A stretch of DNA of 64,000 bases from Symsagittifera roscoffensis (lineage: Eukaryota > Xenacoelomorpha > Acoela > Convolutidae). The notes below the pieces were generated by a model. It had not been told where the DNA came from and ran no database searches. It worked only from the letters and a program-made list of their open reading frames with translations. Numbering within the stretch: position 1 is the stretch's first letter; every line of letters starts with the position of its first letter. The position numbers were made by a program, and so were the translations under genes. The stretch is from NCBI RefSeq assembly GCF_963678635.1, contig NC_087062.1:95085845-95149844 (forward strand), read 5' to 3'. Below are positions 52,601 to 63,820 of the stretch, one piece after another.

Positions 52601-54825
52601 TTTTAGTGATTTAGAAAATCTCAGAAGACAATTTAGTCAAACTTGATTGTGCATTGCGATAACTATTAATTATTTATCAATTGGTTTGAGGACTACAACT
52701 GCTTTTCCTAGTTCCTTTTTAATTTGAGCGGTTTTTTGCAGTGTTTCTTTTTTCAGCAACCCCTTCCAAGTGCCAAAAACAAAAGCGGGATAAATCTAGC
52801 CTCCAATCAGAAGCCAAAAGGTAACATCTGAAACGATAAATTTCTTTTCATACTATTCCCTCTGAAGTCTGACTATCCGAGTGTTTGCCTAGTTAACGAA
52901 CTGATGCCAAGCCTCGAACAAAAACAACGACTGCAAGAGGAACCCAGCAACATTGCTGATTTTGATTCGGACTTTCACTTTCCGGGCGATGAGTCGACAA
53001 AGACGCCATGCGGCAGCATCGACGACGAATTGGGACATTTGAATGAGGGTAAGACGAAGGAAGAGCGGCTAAGGAAAAAACACGAGAAGCAGTTGGCGGA
53101 TCTGGAGGAATATTACGAGTCAGAATTGCAGCAGCTGCAAAGTCAAAAAGACAGCCCTCAAATGACACAACAGTTAGTTGCTAATGTTACAAATTTTTAA
53201 AATTTAAAAATTTGCCAAAAAACAGTGAAGAATTTGAAAAAACTTCGGAAGTTGACAGACGTTTTTAGCGAGATAAAATTGGCGTCGTTCTCTCGGCAAC
53301 GGATTTCTATTGAAGTTTTTTTTTAAATAATATATAATAAAATTTTGATTAATTTTTAAATTGGTTGACGAGTTTTTAGAATTCTGCGGGAGAAAGACGA
53401 GCAAATAGCAATGCTGACGAGAAATCAAGTATGAAATTTTATTTTTGAAACTTTTATTTCAAAATTTTCACAGTCAATATCGTTTTTATTTTTAGGAGCA
53501 ATTGAATTTGGCCAATGCCCGAGTGCATCAGCTAAGCATGGAGCTTGCAAAGTACCAAAGCGTCGCCTCACCACACACCCCCATTCTCCAAACCCCTCCT
53601 CCCCCTGTCCAAATGATGGTGGGAGGAAACAGTGGTATGGGCGGAGGAGTCCCGACAGATCTGATGAAGTATTCACACCTGTCGTTGGCGGAACTGAAAC
53701 AACTACACCAAGACATACAAGTTAAACTGCAGACGGTTAGATTTTATTCGATAAAAATGATGATTTAAGGGCAAGTTTTAACCTAACTTTATCACAAAAA
53801 AGTTAAATTGAGGTTACTATTATAATCACAACAAATAATAGTAGCAAAAAGCTCTTAAAATTTTGCGAGAACAAAATTGACGAAAAAAAAACACCTGGAG
53901 ACTTGTCAAAATTTGCTAGAGTATTATTTTTTTGTTTCAGCTGCGAAATAAGCTGCAGCATTTGCCCCCGGGAGGACATCTTACCCCCCAAAACAAACGA
54001 GAGAGGGTAAGTGAGATTACTTAATTTTCTAAGAGTTTAAAACGCAATAGTTGGAAGAAAACGAAATTTCGGGTCAACTTTAGCCAATTTTCAGGTCTGG
54101 TGTCAATAGTAGATCCCAGAAACATTAAGTTAATATCAGTCGACGCCTGAAGCTGTTTAGGAGATCGGTGTTAAAATGTTTGCTAAATTTGGAAATATGA
54201 GCCAATTAAAATCGAGCACATAACATGTAGCGCTAAGCAGTTTTCATCCAATTTTTTGGATGTCAAATCTTGACTTGATTAGTTTGAGGAGCTCGGTGTT
54301 AACTGGTCCAACATTTCAATTCGAGTCTCGCAATCTTTTCGAAAGTTTAAAGTGAAACACTCTGTTTTCAGCTGATAAGGAACTGCATAACTGTTGAATG
54401 AGTTTAAAATACTAATTTGTTTTGATTTTGGTTGGATGGACCATTTTTACCGCCTGACTTGAAACTTGTTTCTCATTTCCAGCTGATGAAATTGAGAAGA
54501 AAATAGAAAGCTCCTTGAATGTTCAGGATAACAAAGTATTAATCAGTATTTTGATTTTAATTCATTGTGCACGTTTAAACACATTGTGTTATCTGCTCTT
54601 AATTTTAATTCGGTTTTTAAGTTAGCTACTTAATTGGTTGCTCAGCCCAAAGAGCTAAATCTGGCGCAAAATACATTATTATTTTTTTGTATCGAAATGA
54701 AATTTTTAAAGGTCAATTTATACTCTTTTTCTTTTCAGCGGGAGTGGGCTGAAAAGGTTGAAGAGTTGGAACCAGAACTGAAATTTATCACGAAGCTACT
54801 CCGCAAATTGGAGAAACAGCGATAA
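49624..54825 (+). CDS. Nine-exon gene for a coiled-coil protein of 809 residues, not identified
   Basis: Model: exons 49624-50781, 51203-51545, 52240-52382, 52757-52820, 52893-53172, 53381-53429, 53496-53735, 53941-54006 and 54739-54825. All introns are GT-AG and all phases agree, giving one frame from ATG to TAA. Donors include GTTAGT (twice), GTAAGT (twice), GTAATC and GTATGA; most acceptors are TTTCAG or TTTTAG. Residues 1-290 are low-complexity, Ser/Asn/Pro-rich with acidic patches. About 300-500 is a long coiled coil rich in Glu/Arg. A further coiled coil follows in exon 5 (EERLRKKHEKQLADLEEYYE), a Pro/Gly/Met linker in exon 7, and a helical C-terminus ending KFITKLLRKLEKQR. The layout recalls centrosome or cilium scaffolds, but I cannot name a family. 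No polyadenylation signal is obvious just downstream. Confidence 0.78.
52122..52180 (+). mobile_element. MITE end in intron 2
   Basis: CAGGGGCGGATTTAGGGGG within an AT dinucleotide context, followed by GGCAAAAAGTGCCCAAAAAC, as in the hAT-like family seen at 55373. Only one end is present, so it is a fragment or a solo end. It lies inside intron 2 of the coiled-coil gene. Confidence 0.55.
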
Positions 54826-55372
54826 ATTCTATAAAGACAAGGTCACTATTTACTGTGTAACTATTTACAGAATGCTCCGACCATAGTTTTAGAAAAGAAA
54901 ATTGAAAGCGGTTTTGACTGTTCTTTAAGTCAAAAACTCAAGGTCAAAACTTTTCCCAAAACTATCGTAATTGAGCATTTCTGTGCTTAGATGTTGTCAA
55001 ATTTTTTTATCGTCAAAAAGTCTTATGCTAAAATTAACAGTTAAAAGCATCTGATGGCTAAAACTAACCGTTAAATGTTAAAATTGGTCGGAGCAATAAT
55101 TTCTCAGCCAAATTTTTAAGTATTAGATGATGATAAAATACGCTATTGAATGATGACGAAATAGCTGTAAGCCAAACATTGCCAAGCTTACTAATGCTCA
55201 CTTATGTTTCGATAAATTAAAATTTTTGTCTTCTGCTTTCTATGGTTCAAATATCGAAAACTCAAGCTAAGCACGAGAATGAGTTTAGTTCAAAAAGTAT
55301 TAGGACAATTAATCATGTTATGGATGATGTAAATATTCGAGCTCATTCAAGTTTTTCCGCAGAACAAATAAC
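54826..55372. other. Non-coding stretch after the coiled-coil gene
   Basis: Probably begins with the gene's 3' untranslated region. A loosely repeated segment is present (AACTAACCGTTAAATG-like near 55030-55085). No gene is seen. Confidence 0.4.
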
Positions 55373-55779
55373 CAGGGGCGGATTTAGGGAAGGGCGGAAG
55401 CCCCCCTCAGGGATTCGACCCCCTGCCAACCGAAGGGGTCCCCCCTTTGGTACTTTTTAAGAAATCCATTTATGGCCGACCGACCCTAAAATTTTTCTAA
55501 AGGCGCCTTAGGCGCCCAGAGATATCAACTTTGAGGGGGAGTGCGCTCCAAAAAACGCAATTTTTTTGTCAAAATTTTCCAAAAAAAGCCCAAACACGGC
55601 TTTTTTGACCTGTTTTTTGAAAAAGTTGCATGCAGCGCAGAAAATTTGGCCAAAACAGGGTCTTTTTTTTCGGAAAATCAATTTGGTCGACCTAAAAAAA
55701 ATAGGTCATCAAAATTTTCGAAAATTTTTTGAAAAAAAGCCCCCCTCCCCCCCTCGAGAAAGTCCTAGATCCGCCCCAG
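55373..55779 (+). mobile_element. hAT-like MITE, 407 bp, with perfect 8-bp target-site duplication
   Basis: Terminal inverted repeats CAGGGGCGGATTTAG and CTAGATCCGCCCCAG (13 of 15 pair), flanked on both sides by CAAATAAC (55365-55372 and 55780-55787). An 8-bp duplication is the hallmark of hAT transposition. No transposase is encoded, so it depends on an enzyme elsewhere. Internal GGCGCC palindrome near 55503-55516. The short ORFs inside are not genes. Confidence 0.8.
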
Positions 55780-58015
55780 CAAATAACTAAGTCTCAAGTG
55801 AAAACAAAACTTAAGTGAAAGCAAAAAAAAAGTTCTTTGATGTGTGTTGTCAGGAATTATTTATCATTGTTAAACATAGAGGGCGGATAATTTTAAGTGT
55901 AAAAATATTTTCGAAAGAATTTAAAAAAAAATCCGTACAAGCGGCAAAAAGAAAAAGTTAGAGGCCAAAGAAGCTTTCTGCACAACCTGCAAAACTAGGT
56001 AAGATGAAAAGCTCGCCAACCGCTGAATGTTAAAAGGGAAACAAATTGCAATGCTTAATAATGGTAAGGTTTACGCTAGAAAAGGCATTTTTCGAACTAT
56101 GAAAATTTCTTTGTGTTCCAATTCCATAAAGTTTTCATGCTCCGCGTGTCCAAATTTGCCAGAGATAACCCAAGCTGGGACAAAAACATTTTGAAAGAAA
56201 AAGCAAATTTGAAGAGTTATTATCGTAGTTTTGAAAGATTTTACAAATTTCTCTCTCTCCCAAAACACTGCAAAATGGAAGATTGGTGATAAATATTTTG
56301 CAACAAGAGGTAATATAATCTCCAGATACTTTTTAATGCAATGAGAAAAATCGTAATTTCTATCTGAAATTGTTACAAAAGGAAAATCTTTATTGAACTT
56401 TTAATAATTTAGGCACTGCTGGTTTCAGAAAAAAAGAACAATCAAAATCGGCAGAAAAGGTCATTTTACTGAAATAATCTGTGCATCAAAACTAGGTATA
56501 CTTTTCCGAGCTGTTGTTCTTTATCTTGGTTTGGCCGTCGGTCGGTCCGATTAACCTGTCTTTTTTGGTGTTTCTGTGAGTTGGTGTCCTGCCGTGTGAT
56601 CAGCTATCTCTTCAGTTTTTGGAGGTGGGAAACTACCAAATCAAAAAAAGAAGTGTTCCAGTACACTCGGCATATTTTCGACATCCACTAATAGCGACAT
56701 GCACTAATTTTTCTCTATCTTTACACAGCAACAATAACCAGACACTTTATCCGATAATGCCAATAGATACCAGTTTTGAGGGGGAGTGCGCGCCAAAAAA
56801 ACGCGATTTTATTGTCAAAATTTTCCAAAAAATGCCCAAAAACGGCTTTTTTGACCTGTTTTTTCAAAAAAATTCCTGCGGCGCAGAAAATTTGGCCAAA
56901 ACAGGGTCTTTTTTTCGGAAAATCAATTTGGTCGACCTAAAAAAATAGGTCGTCAAAACTTTTGAAATGTTTTTGAAAATTCGAACACCCTTCCCCCCCC
57001 CCCCCCTCTCGAGAAAATCCTAGATCCGCCCCAGCAAATAACTAAGTCTCAAGTGAAAACAAAAATTAATTGAAAGCAAAAAAAAGTTCTTTGATGTGTG
57101 TTGTCAAGAATTATTTATCATTGTTAAACATAGAGGACGGATAAATTTAAGTGTAAAAATATTTTCGAAAGAATTGAAAAAAAAATCCGTACAAGCGCCA
57201 AAAATAAAAAGTTAGAGGCCAAAAAAGCTTTCTGCACACCTTCAAAACTAGGTAAGACGAAAAGCTTGCCAACAGCTGAATGTTAAAAAGGAAACAATTT
57301 GCAATGCTTAATACTGGTAAGGTTTACGCTAGAAAAAGTTATTACTCGAACTATGAAAACTTCTTTGTGTTCCAATTCCATAAAGTTTTCATGCTCCGCG
57401 TGTCCAACTTTGCAGTAGATAACCCAAGCTGGGACAAAAACATTTTGAAAGAAAAAGCAATTTTGAAGGGTTATAGTTGTAGTTTTGAAAGATACTACAA
57501 AATTCTCTCTCTCAAAACATTCTCTCTCTCTCAAAATGGAAGATTGGTGATAAATATTTTGCAACAAGAGGTAATATAATCTCCAGATACTTTTTATTGC
57601 AATGGGAAAAATTGTAATTTCTATCTGAAATTATTATACAAGGATAATCCCGATTGAACTAATAATTTAGGCACTTCTGGTTTCAGAAAACGAACAATCA
57701 AAATCGGCAGAAAAGGTCTTTTTACTGAAATAATCTGTGCATCAAAACGGGGTATACTTTTCCGAGCTGTAGTTCTTTATCTTGGTTTGGCGGTCGGTCG
57801 GTCCGATTAACCTGTCTTTTTTGGTGTTTCTGCAAGTTGGTGTCCTGCCGTGTGATCAGCTATCTCTTCAGTTTTTGGAGGTGGGAAACTACCAAATCAA
57901 AAAAAGAAGTGTTCCAGTACACGCGGCATATTTTCGGCATCCACTAATAATGACAATGCACTTATTTTTCTCTATCTTTACACAGCAAAAAATAACCAGA
58001 CAGTTTATTCGATAA
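55510..58015 (+). repeat. Tandem segmental duplication, two units of about 1.25 kb
   Basis: Unit 1 is about 55510-56757 and unit 2 about 56758-58015. Each begins inside the MITE at TTTTGAGGGGGAGTGCG, contains the MITE 3' end with its CAAATAAC flank (55780 and 57034), and ends in a CAGACA(C/G)TTTAT(C/T)CGATAA stretch (about 56738 and 57995). Identity is about 93-95% by eye. Because the target duplication is copied too, the MITE inserted first and the duplication came later. No conserved long ORF. Confidence 0.85.
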
Positions 58016-58568
58016 CGGTATCTGCTGTGGAGCACAAGTTTAACATGAATGACTATTTGATTCCTTCGAGAGCCCCGAAAAGAAGGCCCAGCTGAATAAG
58101 ATATGGTTGTATTACTATAACTAGGATTTAATAAAGAAGCAGAGTTCTTGGGTTTTGTTTCTGAGCTAGCTGAAACATTTTGAACTCTGCGGCTGGGTCA
58201 TTGCTTGATTAATTGAAAAAATCTATCAATCCCCTAAACGTTATCTATCTCTAGTAAAGTCCTGAAAATAGGACAACAAGAGGATGTCTTTAATTGCAAT
58301 TTGCGGTGTCAATCGTGAGCGTACATACCCTGTCACGTCAAGTTTGTTATCGTACGTGATCGACCAATTGCATTCTTGGCCCCTTGTACTTAACTTCTTG
58401 TAGATATTTGGTCAATAGTGAGACAACTTGAAGGGTTCAGCAGTAGGACTATCCATAACTGAAGATTTTCTTCTCGTTTTGTCGAGTGGCATTCTGGTTT
58501 ACCGACAATGGGATATTATGAGGTCTCGCATGGTCATTCAAATTTTCTATTGGTAAACTTACAGATAG
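58016..58568. other. Non-coding stretch, nothing certain
   Basis: Could contain more of the decayed BEL/Pao element seen next, but no motif is readable. No gene is seen. Confidence 0.3.
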
Positions 58569-58950
58569 TTGACGACTCAACTCAAAAAAGGCTCCGCGCG
58601 CTTGCGTTTTTTTTGTGCTCACGCTACAGAAACTAACGGGATTCATGTTTGTTTTGTGATTGAAAAGACCGAGGTTTGCGCCCACAAAGCCAATGCCGAA
58701 TCCAAATGGGATTCACCGGGCTATCTTCTTGCATTTTGTCTTCGATATCTAAAACCCTCTATTTATCAAAATTGAACATTTTTCTGATGAGATAGCAAGG
58801 TGCTTCAGCGATACATCTCTAAAAGAACTTCCCGTATTTGTCGCCAATCGGATTTTAAAACATCCCATTTTGAACATATTTGTTGAGAGACTTTTTCGCC
58901 AACGGCGATAATCCGGCGGATTTTGGATACCGAAACGTGTCATTAACAGC
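58569..58950 (+). pseudogene. Decayed BEL/Pao-type retrotransposon fragment (RNase H region)
   Basis: The + strand reads ELPVFVANRI (58825-58854) and, after a frameshift, GDNPADFGYR (about 58903-58932). In BEL/Pao polyproteins a VFVANR motif is followed about 25-30 residues later by NPAD-SR, and the spacing fits here. Upstream, LRFFCAHATETNGIHVCFV could be the worn DASxxAYGA box. There are frameshifts and stops throughout. Motif recognition only. Confidence 0.4.
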
Positions 58951-60260
58951 ATTCGTAATCAAAGCCCAGATGATGAAAATGTTTTCACCACCGTTAATTT
59001 TTTCGGCAATTTTACACTTTCTGGAAAACCATTTATTGCTTACCTCAGATTTTTTTGTACTGGCTGCAGTTTTTCACAGCCAGTGAAACGTTTTTCTCAT
59101 TCAGTTGCAGCAAAAACAAGTCCAACTGAAATGGTCTGCAGTTGGTATGGTTTTTGCATAAGTAATCACTCCCAAAAAGGAGAATTTCTTCAACTAATCA
59201 AAAAGATTAGTAAAATAGCTGGATTGCGACCTTTTAACCTCTCTTGTCTTGGCGCTAATTAATATTCTCCGTTCTGTCGGCCGTATCAAAGTTTTGTCAG
59301 AAACAGAATTGAAGCAAAGCATTTGGTAACCTAGATGAATGTCAGTCACTCTTACTGTTGTTTGTCCTACAATTTTAAAACCAAAATCAGAATCAGAGCA
59401 TTGCCTACTTACAACTGGTGACTCCATTACTATTTGTTGGTCAAAAGTTGCACTGGATATTCCATACTAAAGAAAAAATGTGTTATTTGCCGTACTCAGA
59501 AAAAAGACTTTCAGTAAAAATGAGGATGTCCGATCTCTCTGATCAATTGTTTCTGATACACCATTGGTCTGTCATGGGACTGAATACTCCGCGATTGCCA
59601 TTACAACTTTCTGTTTAGCAAATTCTATATTGTCACATTGACTGACGGATTATCTTTGTAAGCAAGCGTTTTGTAAATAAAGCATTCTCTCCACTCGAGC
59701 TTGAATTCAAGACTGGCGATCTATTATGACGAGTAACCTAATCAAAGAGCCCAAGGGGTTACTGCCCGTACACTTGCATCGTCTCGCTCAATTGCGCAAA
59801 AAAAATAACACCGAGTCCGCCGTTTTCTAACAAAACCGCTCCGGATTTTCTCCGTCGGGAGTTGGAGGATATTGACTTGCAACGCTAAAATATTTAGAAT
59901 TCAAATCAGATGAGCTAGTTTAAATATTTTATAATAATATACAGTGTTGGATCTAGGATTTTCTCGGGGGGAGGGGGGGGGAGGATTTAAAAATTTTAGT
60001 GCACCCCACGCTCATTGCTTATAGCTTTTTTGTTAAAGACAGTGAATGGCTGGGACAAGTATGAACTATAGCCTAGTAGTCGGTACTTGTTGTCCTTTTT
60101 TGGTTTAAACTAGTCAAAACCTTGACCAAGCTTGACCGCGAATTTATTTAGTGTCTAGCGTCTGCTGCTACCTTGAGTGATTTGCGGCAAAAAAAAGTTT
60201 ATGTTGTTGAATAAATCAATACGTTGTTTGCCGTTAGAAGAGGCAATAGTTGTCTGTGCT
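58951..60260. other. Mostly non-coding; MITE end near 59946
   Basis: No supported gene. At about 59946-59990 TGGATCTAGGATTTTCTCGGGGGGAGG is another worn end of the GGGGCGGAT family. The short frames near 59194-59618 have no recognisable motif. Confidence 0.4.
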
Positions 60261-61275
60261 GTCTTTTTTTGTTGTCTTTTTTCCCTTGAAAGACTACAAG
60301 GTCTTTTTTGTTGTCTTTTTTCCCTTGAAAGACTACAAGGTCTTTTTTGTTGTCTTTTTTCCCTTGAAAGACTACAAGGTCTTTTTTGTTGTCTTTTTTC
60401 CCTTGAAAGACTACAAGGTCTTTTTTGTTGTCTTTTTTCCCTTGAAAGACTACAAGGTCTTTTTTGTTGTCTTTTTTCCCTTGAAAGACTACAAGGTCTT
60501 TTTTGTTGTCTTTTTTCCCTTGAAAGACTACAAGGTCTTTTTTGTTGTCTTTTTTCCCTTGAAAGACTACAAGGTCTTTTTTGTTGTCTTTTTTCCCTTG
60601 AAAGACTACAAGGTCTTTTTTGTTGTCTTTTTTCCCTTGAAAGACTACAAGGTCTTTTTTGTTGTCTTTTTTCCCTTGAAAGACTACAAGGTCTTTTTTG
60701 TTGTCTTTTTTCCCTTGAAAGACTACAAGGTCTTTTTTGTTGTCTTTTTTCCCTTGAAAGACTACAAGGTCTTTTTTGTTGTCTTTTTTCCCTTGAAAGA
60801 CTACAAGGTCTTTTTTGTTGTCTTTTTTCCCTTGAAAGACTACAAGGTCTTTTTTGTTGTCTTTTTTCCCTTGAAAGACTACAAGGTCTTTTTTGTTGTC
60901 TTTTTTCCCTTGAAAGACTACAAGGTCTTTTTTGTAGTCTTTTTTCCCTTGAAAGACTACAAGGTCTTTTTTGTTGTCTTTTTTCCCTTGAAAGACTACA
61001 AGGTCTTTTTTGTTGTCTTTTTTCCCTTGAAAGACTACAAGGTCTTTTTTGTTGTCTTTTTTCCCTTGAAAGACTACAAGGTCTTTTTTGTTGTCTTTTT
61101 TCCCTTGAAAGACTACAAGGTCTTTTTTGTTGTATTTTTTCCCTTGAAAGACTACAAGGTCTTTTTTGTTGTCTTTTTTCCCTTGAAAGACTACAAGGTC
61201 TTTTTTGTTGTCTTTTTTCCCTTGAAAGACTACAAGGTCTTTTTTGTTGTCTTTTTTCCCTTAATTTTCTTCAAG
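60261..61275 (+). repeat. Minisatellite, 26 units of 39 bp, nearly identical
   Basis: The unit starts GTCTTTTTTGTTGTC and ends GAAAGACTACAAG. The first unit is 40 bp (one extra T), then 24 exact-length units (60301-61236), then one degenerate last unit (61237-61275). I saw only two substitutions in the 24 units (T to A at 60936 and C to A at 61134). Since 39 is a multiple of three, long open frames run through it on the + strand. Their 13-residue repeats are a by-product, and I do not call them genes. The array ends 70 bp from the stop codon of the GT14 gene on the other strand. Confidence 0.95.
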
Positions 61276-61345
61276 GAATTTCTTCAGTCAAAGCATTGAA
61301 TTCAAAATTATTTTAAAGACTATTTTGCATCAATTTTATAAGATA

Positions 61346-63820
61346 TCAAAAGCCACGTACTGGCTTTGTGTATTTCATATATGAACTATTGACAAACACA
61401 AAAGGGTTAAAGCTAGTGGATCCATTCTCAAATTCTTCCAAGGATCTCAAATGATGCCAGACATTTATACAGTCCCAAGCTGCCGGCTGGTAATCCCAGT
61501 AAAATTTATTCACAAAAAAGTGCAGCCCATAAGCTTCGTGTACCAAAGCTGGAAGGTCGTTGATACCCATCACGCAAATGTCCCTCGATGTCATACCACT
61601 GGGACAATGCTCGACTTTGTCCCTCCACACTTTGTAGCGGGGGAAATTCTGATTGGTGTAGAGATTTGTTTCGGGTTCAACGAGCATTCCTCCTGGAAAA
61701 AGAGTTCGTGGGTTGTACTGCAGTATTGCGAAGAAAGACTCCTCGAGAAAATTGTAACGATGAAGGGCTTTGTAGAGAAGTTTGGGTAATGCACTGTCTG
61801 CTATGATGAACTCGACTGCTTTTCTATTTAGAAGAAAATGTGTCGAGCTTTTGTACTTGGACAGATTGAAGGGCAGAGTCTCAGGGTATCTCTCTGGCTT
61901 TATTTGGGTGAAGCCTCCTGAAATATTTTACCACCCAATCCTTCATTGCATTTTTTTTTGATGGCAACTAAAATATAACACTGCGGAGAAACGAAAAAAA
62001 AATGTTCGGAGTAGTTCTACCCCTGACGGCCCAAAGGGTCTCCTTTTTGGTGCTATGATTAGACATCCATTTTTGGCTGACCGACCCCATTTTTTTTCTA
62101 AAGATGGCTTAGGTGCCAACAAATACAAATACTAATTTTGAGAGAGGTATCGTGCCAAAAAAACGCGATTTTTTGGTCGAAACCTTTCAAAAAAGTGCCT
62201 GAAACGCCGTGTTTTGGCCTTTTTTTCAAAAGGAAAAGTTTTATCGGTTCTTATTTACCACCTAAAACCAAATTTTTCCATTTAGTTTTAACACAGATTT
62301 TAAAAATACCATTTTAATTTCAAATTTCAGTTTTAATTTCAAATATCAAATTTGATTTCAATTTTTCGAGCAATTTTTTGTCACCCACAATTAACCCGCA
62401 TTGGAGTTCCATGAATAAAAATACATCATAAATTGTTTTTATTGTCAGTGTCCACAAAAGTGAAAAAAAAATCGATTATAATGGAGGAAAATAGGATTTT
62501 GTTGCCTCGAAAAATAGTAATATTATGTTCCATTTTTGATTGATTATAATCGATATGTTTCCACTTTGGTGAGAACTGGCAAGGAAATTCAATTATAATC
62601 GATTTTTATTCATGGAACACCAATGCGGGTTAGTTGTTGGTGACAAAAAACTGCTCGAAAAATTGAAATCAAATTTGATATTTGAAATAAAAACTGAAAT
62701 TGAAACTAAAATATTATTTTTAAAATCTTTGTTGAAATTAAATGGAAAATTCTAGCTTCAGGTGGTAAATAATAGCCGATGAATTATTTTCCTTTTGAAA
62801 AAAAAACAGGCCAAAAGGAAAAGGTTTCAGGCATTTTTGAAAGGTTTTGAACAAAAAGTCGCGTTTTTTTTTGGCGCGATACCCTCTCAAAATTAGTATT
62901 TATTGGCACCTATGGCGCCTTCAGAAAAAAATAGGGGTGAGTCAGCCAAAAATGGATGTCTTCACATAGTACCAAATTATATTTTATTGATAATTTTTTT
63001 TATTGTTTTTTGTACAGATTGTATATTTACTTGATACAGTAGTGGATTTAGGAGGTGTGGTGGGGGCGACGCTTCCTTCGTAAGGGATTTCACCCCTGAC
63101 AACCCAAAGAGGAGACCGTTTGGGTAGTCAGGGGTGGAATCCCTTACGAAGGAAGCGTCGCCCCCACCACACCCCCTAAATCCACTACTGTATCAAGTAA
63201 ATATACTAACTGTACAAGAAACAGCAATAACAAATTATCAAAAAAATATAATTCTAGAAACTTTTAGGACCTCTGCCAGCAATATAATAGCTTTTTTTAT
63301 ATGAGTTCACATTACATTACTTTACATATCTGTGATGTTCAAAAAACTGAGATTTGTTTATCAAAATGAAGGTTTTTCTCTTTATATTCCCCTCCCCCCA
63401 GTAAGTTATACAACCCCAAAAATACAAAAATCTCTGCTGGGGGGGGGGGCTAATTTGTTTGTTACTAGGCTGAGGGACGGAAGATAATGGAAAGAACAGA
63501 AAGGAGCATGATTAGTCCTTACCGTCTAAGATGTTGGCGCCTCTGATTCTGCTTAAAACTGACACCAACTCTTTGTTCGTAACCAGTGGAAACTCCTCGC
63601 CCGTCAAGTTGATCAAGTACTTCCACTGAGTTGAACCCTGTTCCCCTGTTACACCTTGGGCCTCTGCTAATCTTTCACTCTGGAAAACTAAATCCCGCAT
63701 GCAGCCCAGCTCCGCCTTCAGCAGTGACGGTCTCCCCCAATGGATGTTGAGCGGTTTGAAACTCAGGAAAAGGCGTCTACTAAGACCTGTATCGGCAATA
63801 CATGATACAAGTTGTTCCAC
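61346..63820 (-). CDS. Core-2/I-branching beta-1,6-N-acetylglucosaminyltransferase-like protein (GT14), 3' two exons
   Basis: Exon 63820-63523 (acceptor TATAG before it, donor GTAAGG after it) is joined in phase 1 to exon 61917-61346 (acceptor TTTCAG), ending in a stop. The start and the expected N-terminal membrane anchor lie outside the window. Family marks: SLLKAELGCMRDL, WKYLINLTGEEFPL, ELVSVLSRIRGANILDG, VEFIIADSALPKLL, a Glu-containing EESFFAILQ (catalytic Glu region of this family), RDICVMGINDLPAL and HFFVNKFYWDYQPAAWDC. These Golgi enzymes add branching GlcNAc to O-glycans or poly-lactosamine. The intron (61918-63522) holds two fold-back elements. The exact acceptor specificity (core 2 or I) cannot be read. 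Confidence 0.88.
62020..62975. mobile_element. Fold-back element in the GT14 intron
   Basis: Arms of about 375 bp (about 62055-62428 and 62597-62975) are inverted copies, about 80-85% identical, around a 170-bp centre with small ATTATAATCGAT palindromes. Shared arm features: GACATCCATTTTTGGCTGA at the outer end, CGCGCCAAAAAAACGCG-like core, and TTCCATGAATAAAAAT at the inner end. Related internally to the GGGGCGGAT MITEs. Non-autonomous; no coding. Confidence 0.75.
62970..63262. mobile_element. Near-perfect hairpin element in the GT14 intron
   Basis: Arms of about 135 bp (about 62970-63108 and 63131-63262) with a 20-25 bp loop. The central 75 bp are almost perfectly paired (CAGTAGTGGATTTAGGAGG against CCCCCTAAATCCACTACTG). 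The high identity suggests either recent formation or upkeep by gene conversion. Directly abuts the previous fold-back element, so a nested insertion is possible. Confidence 0.8.

Noticed and set aside
60177-61316. A 379-codon frame made of 13-residue repeats, and a second frame at 60250-61299.
   Set aside because: Both arise because the 39-bp minisatellite unit is a multiple of three and lacks stops in those frames.
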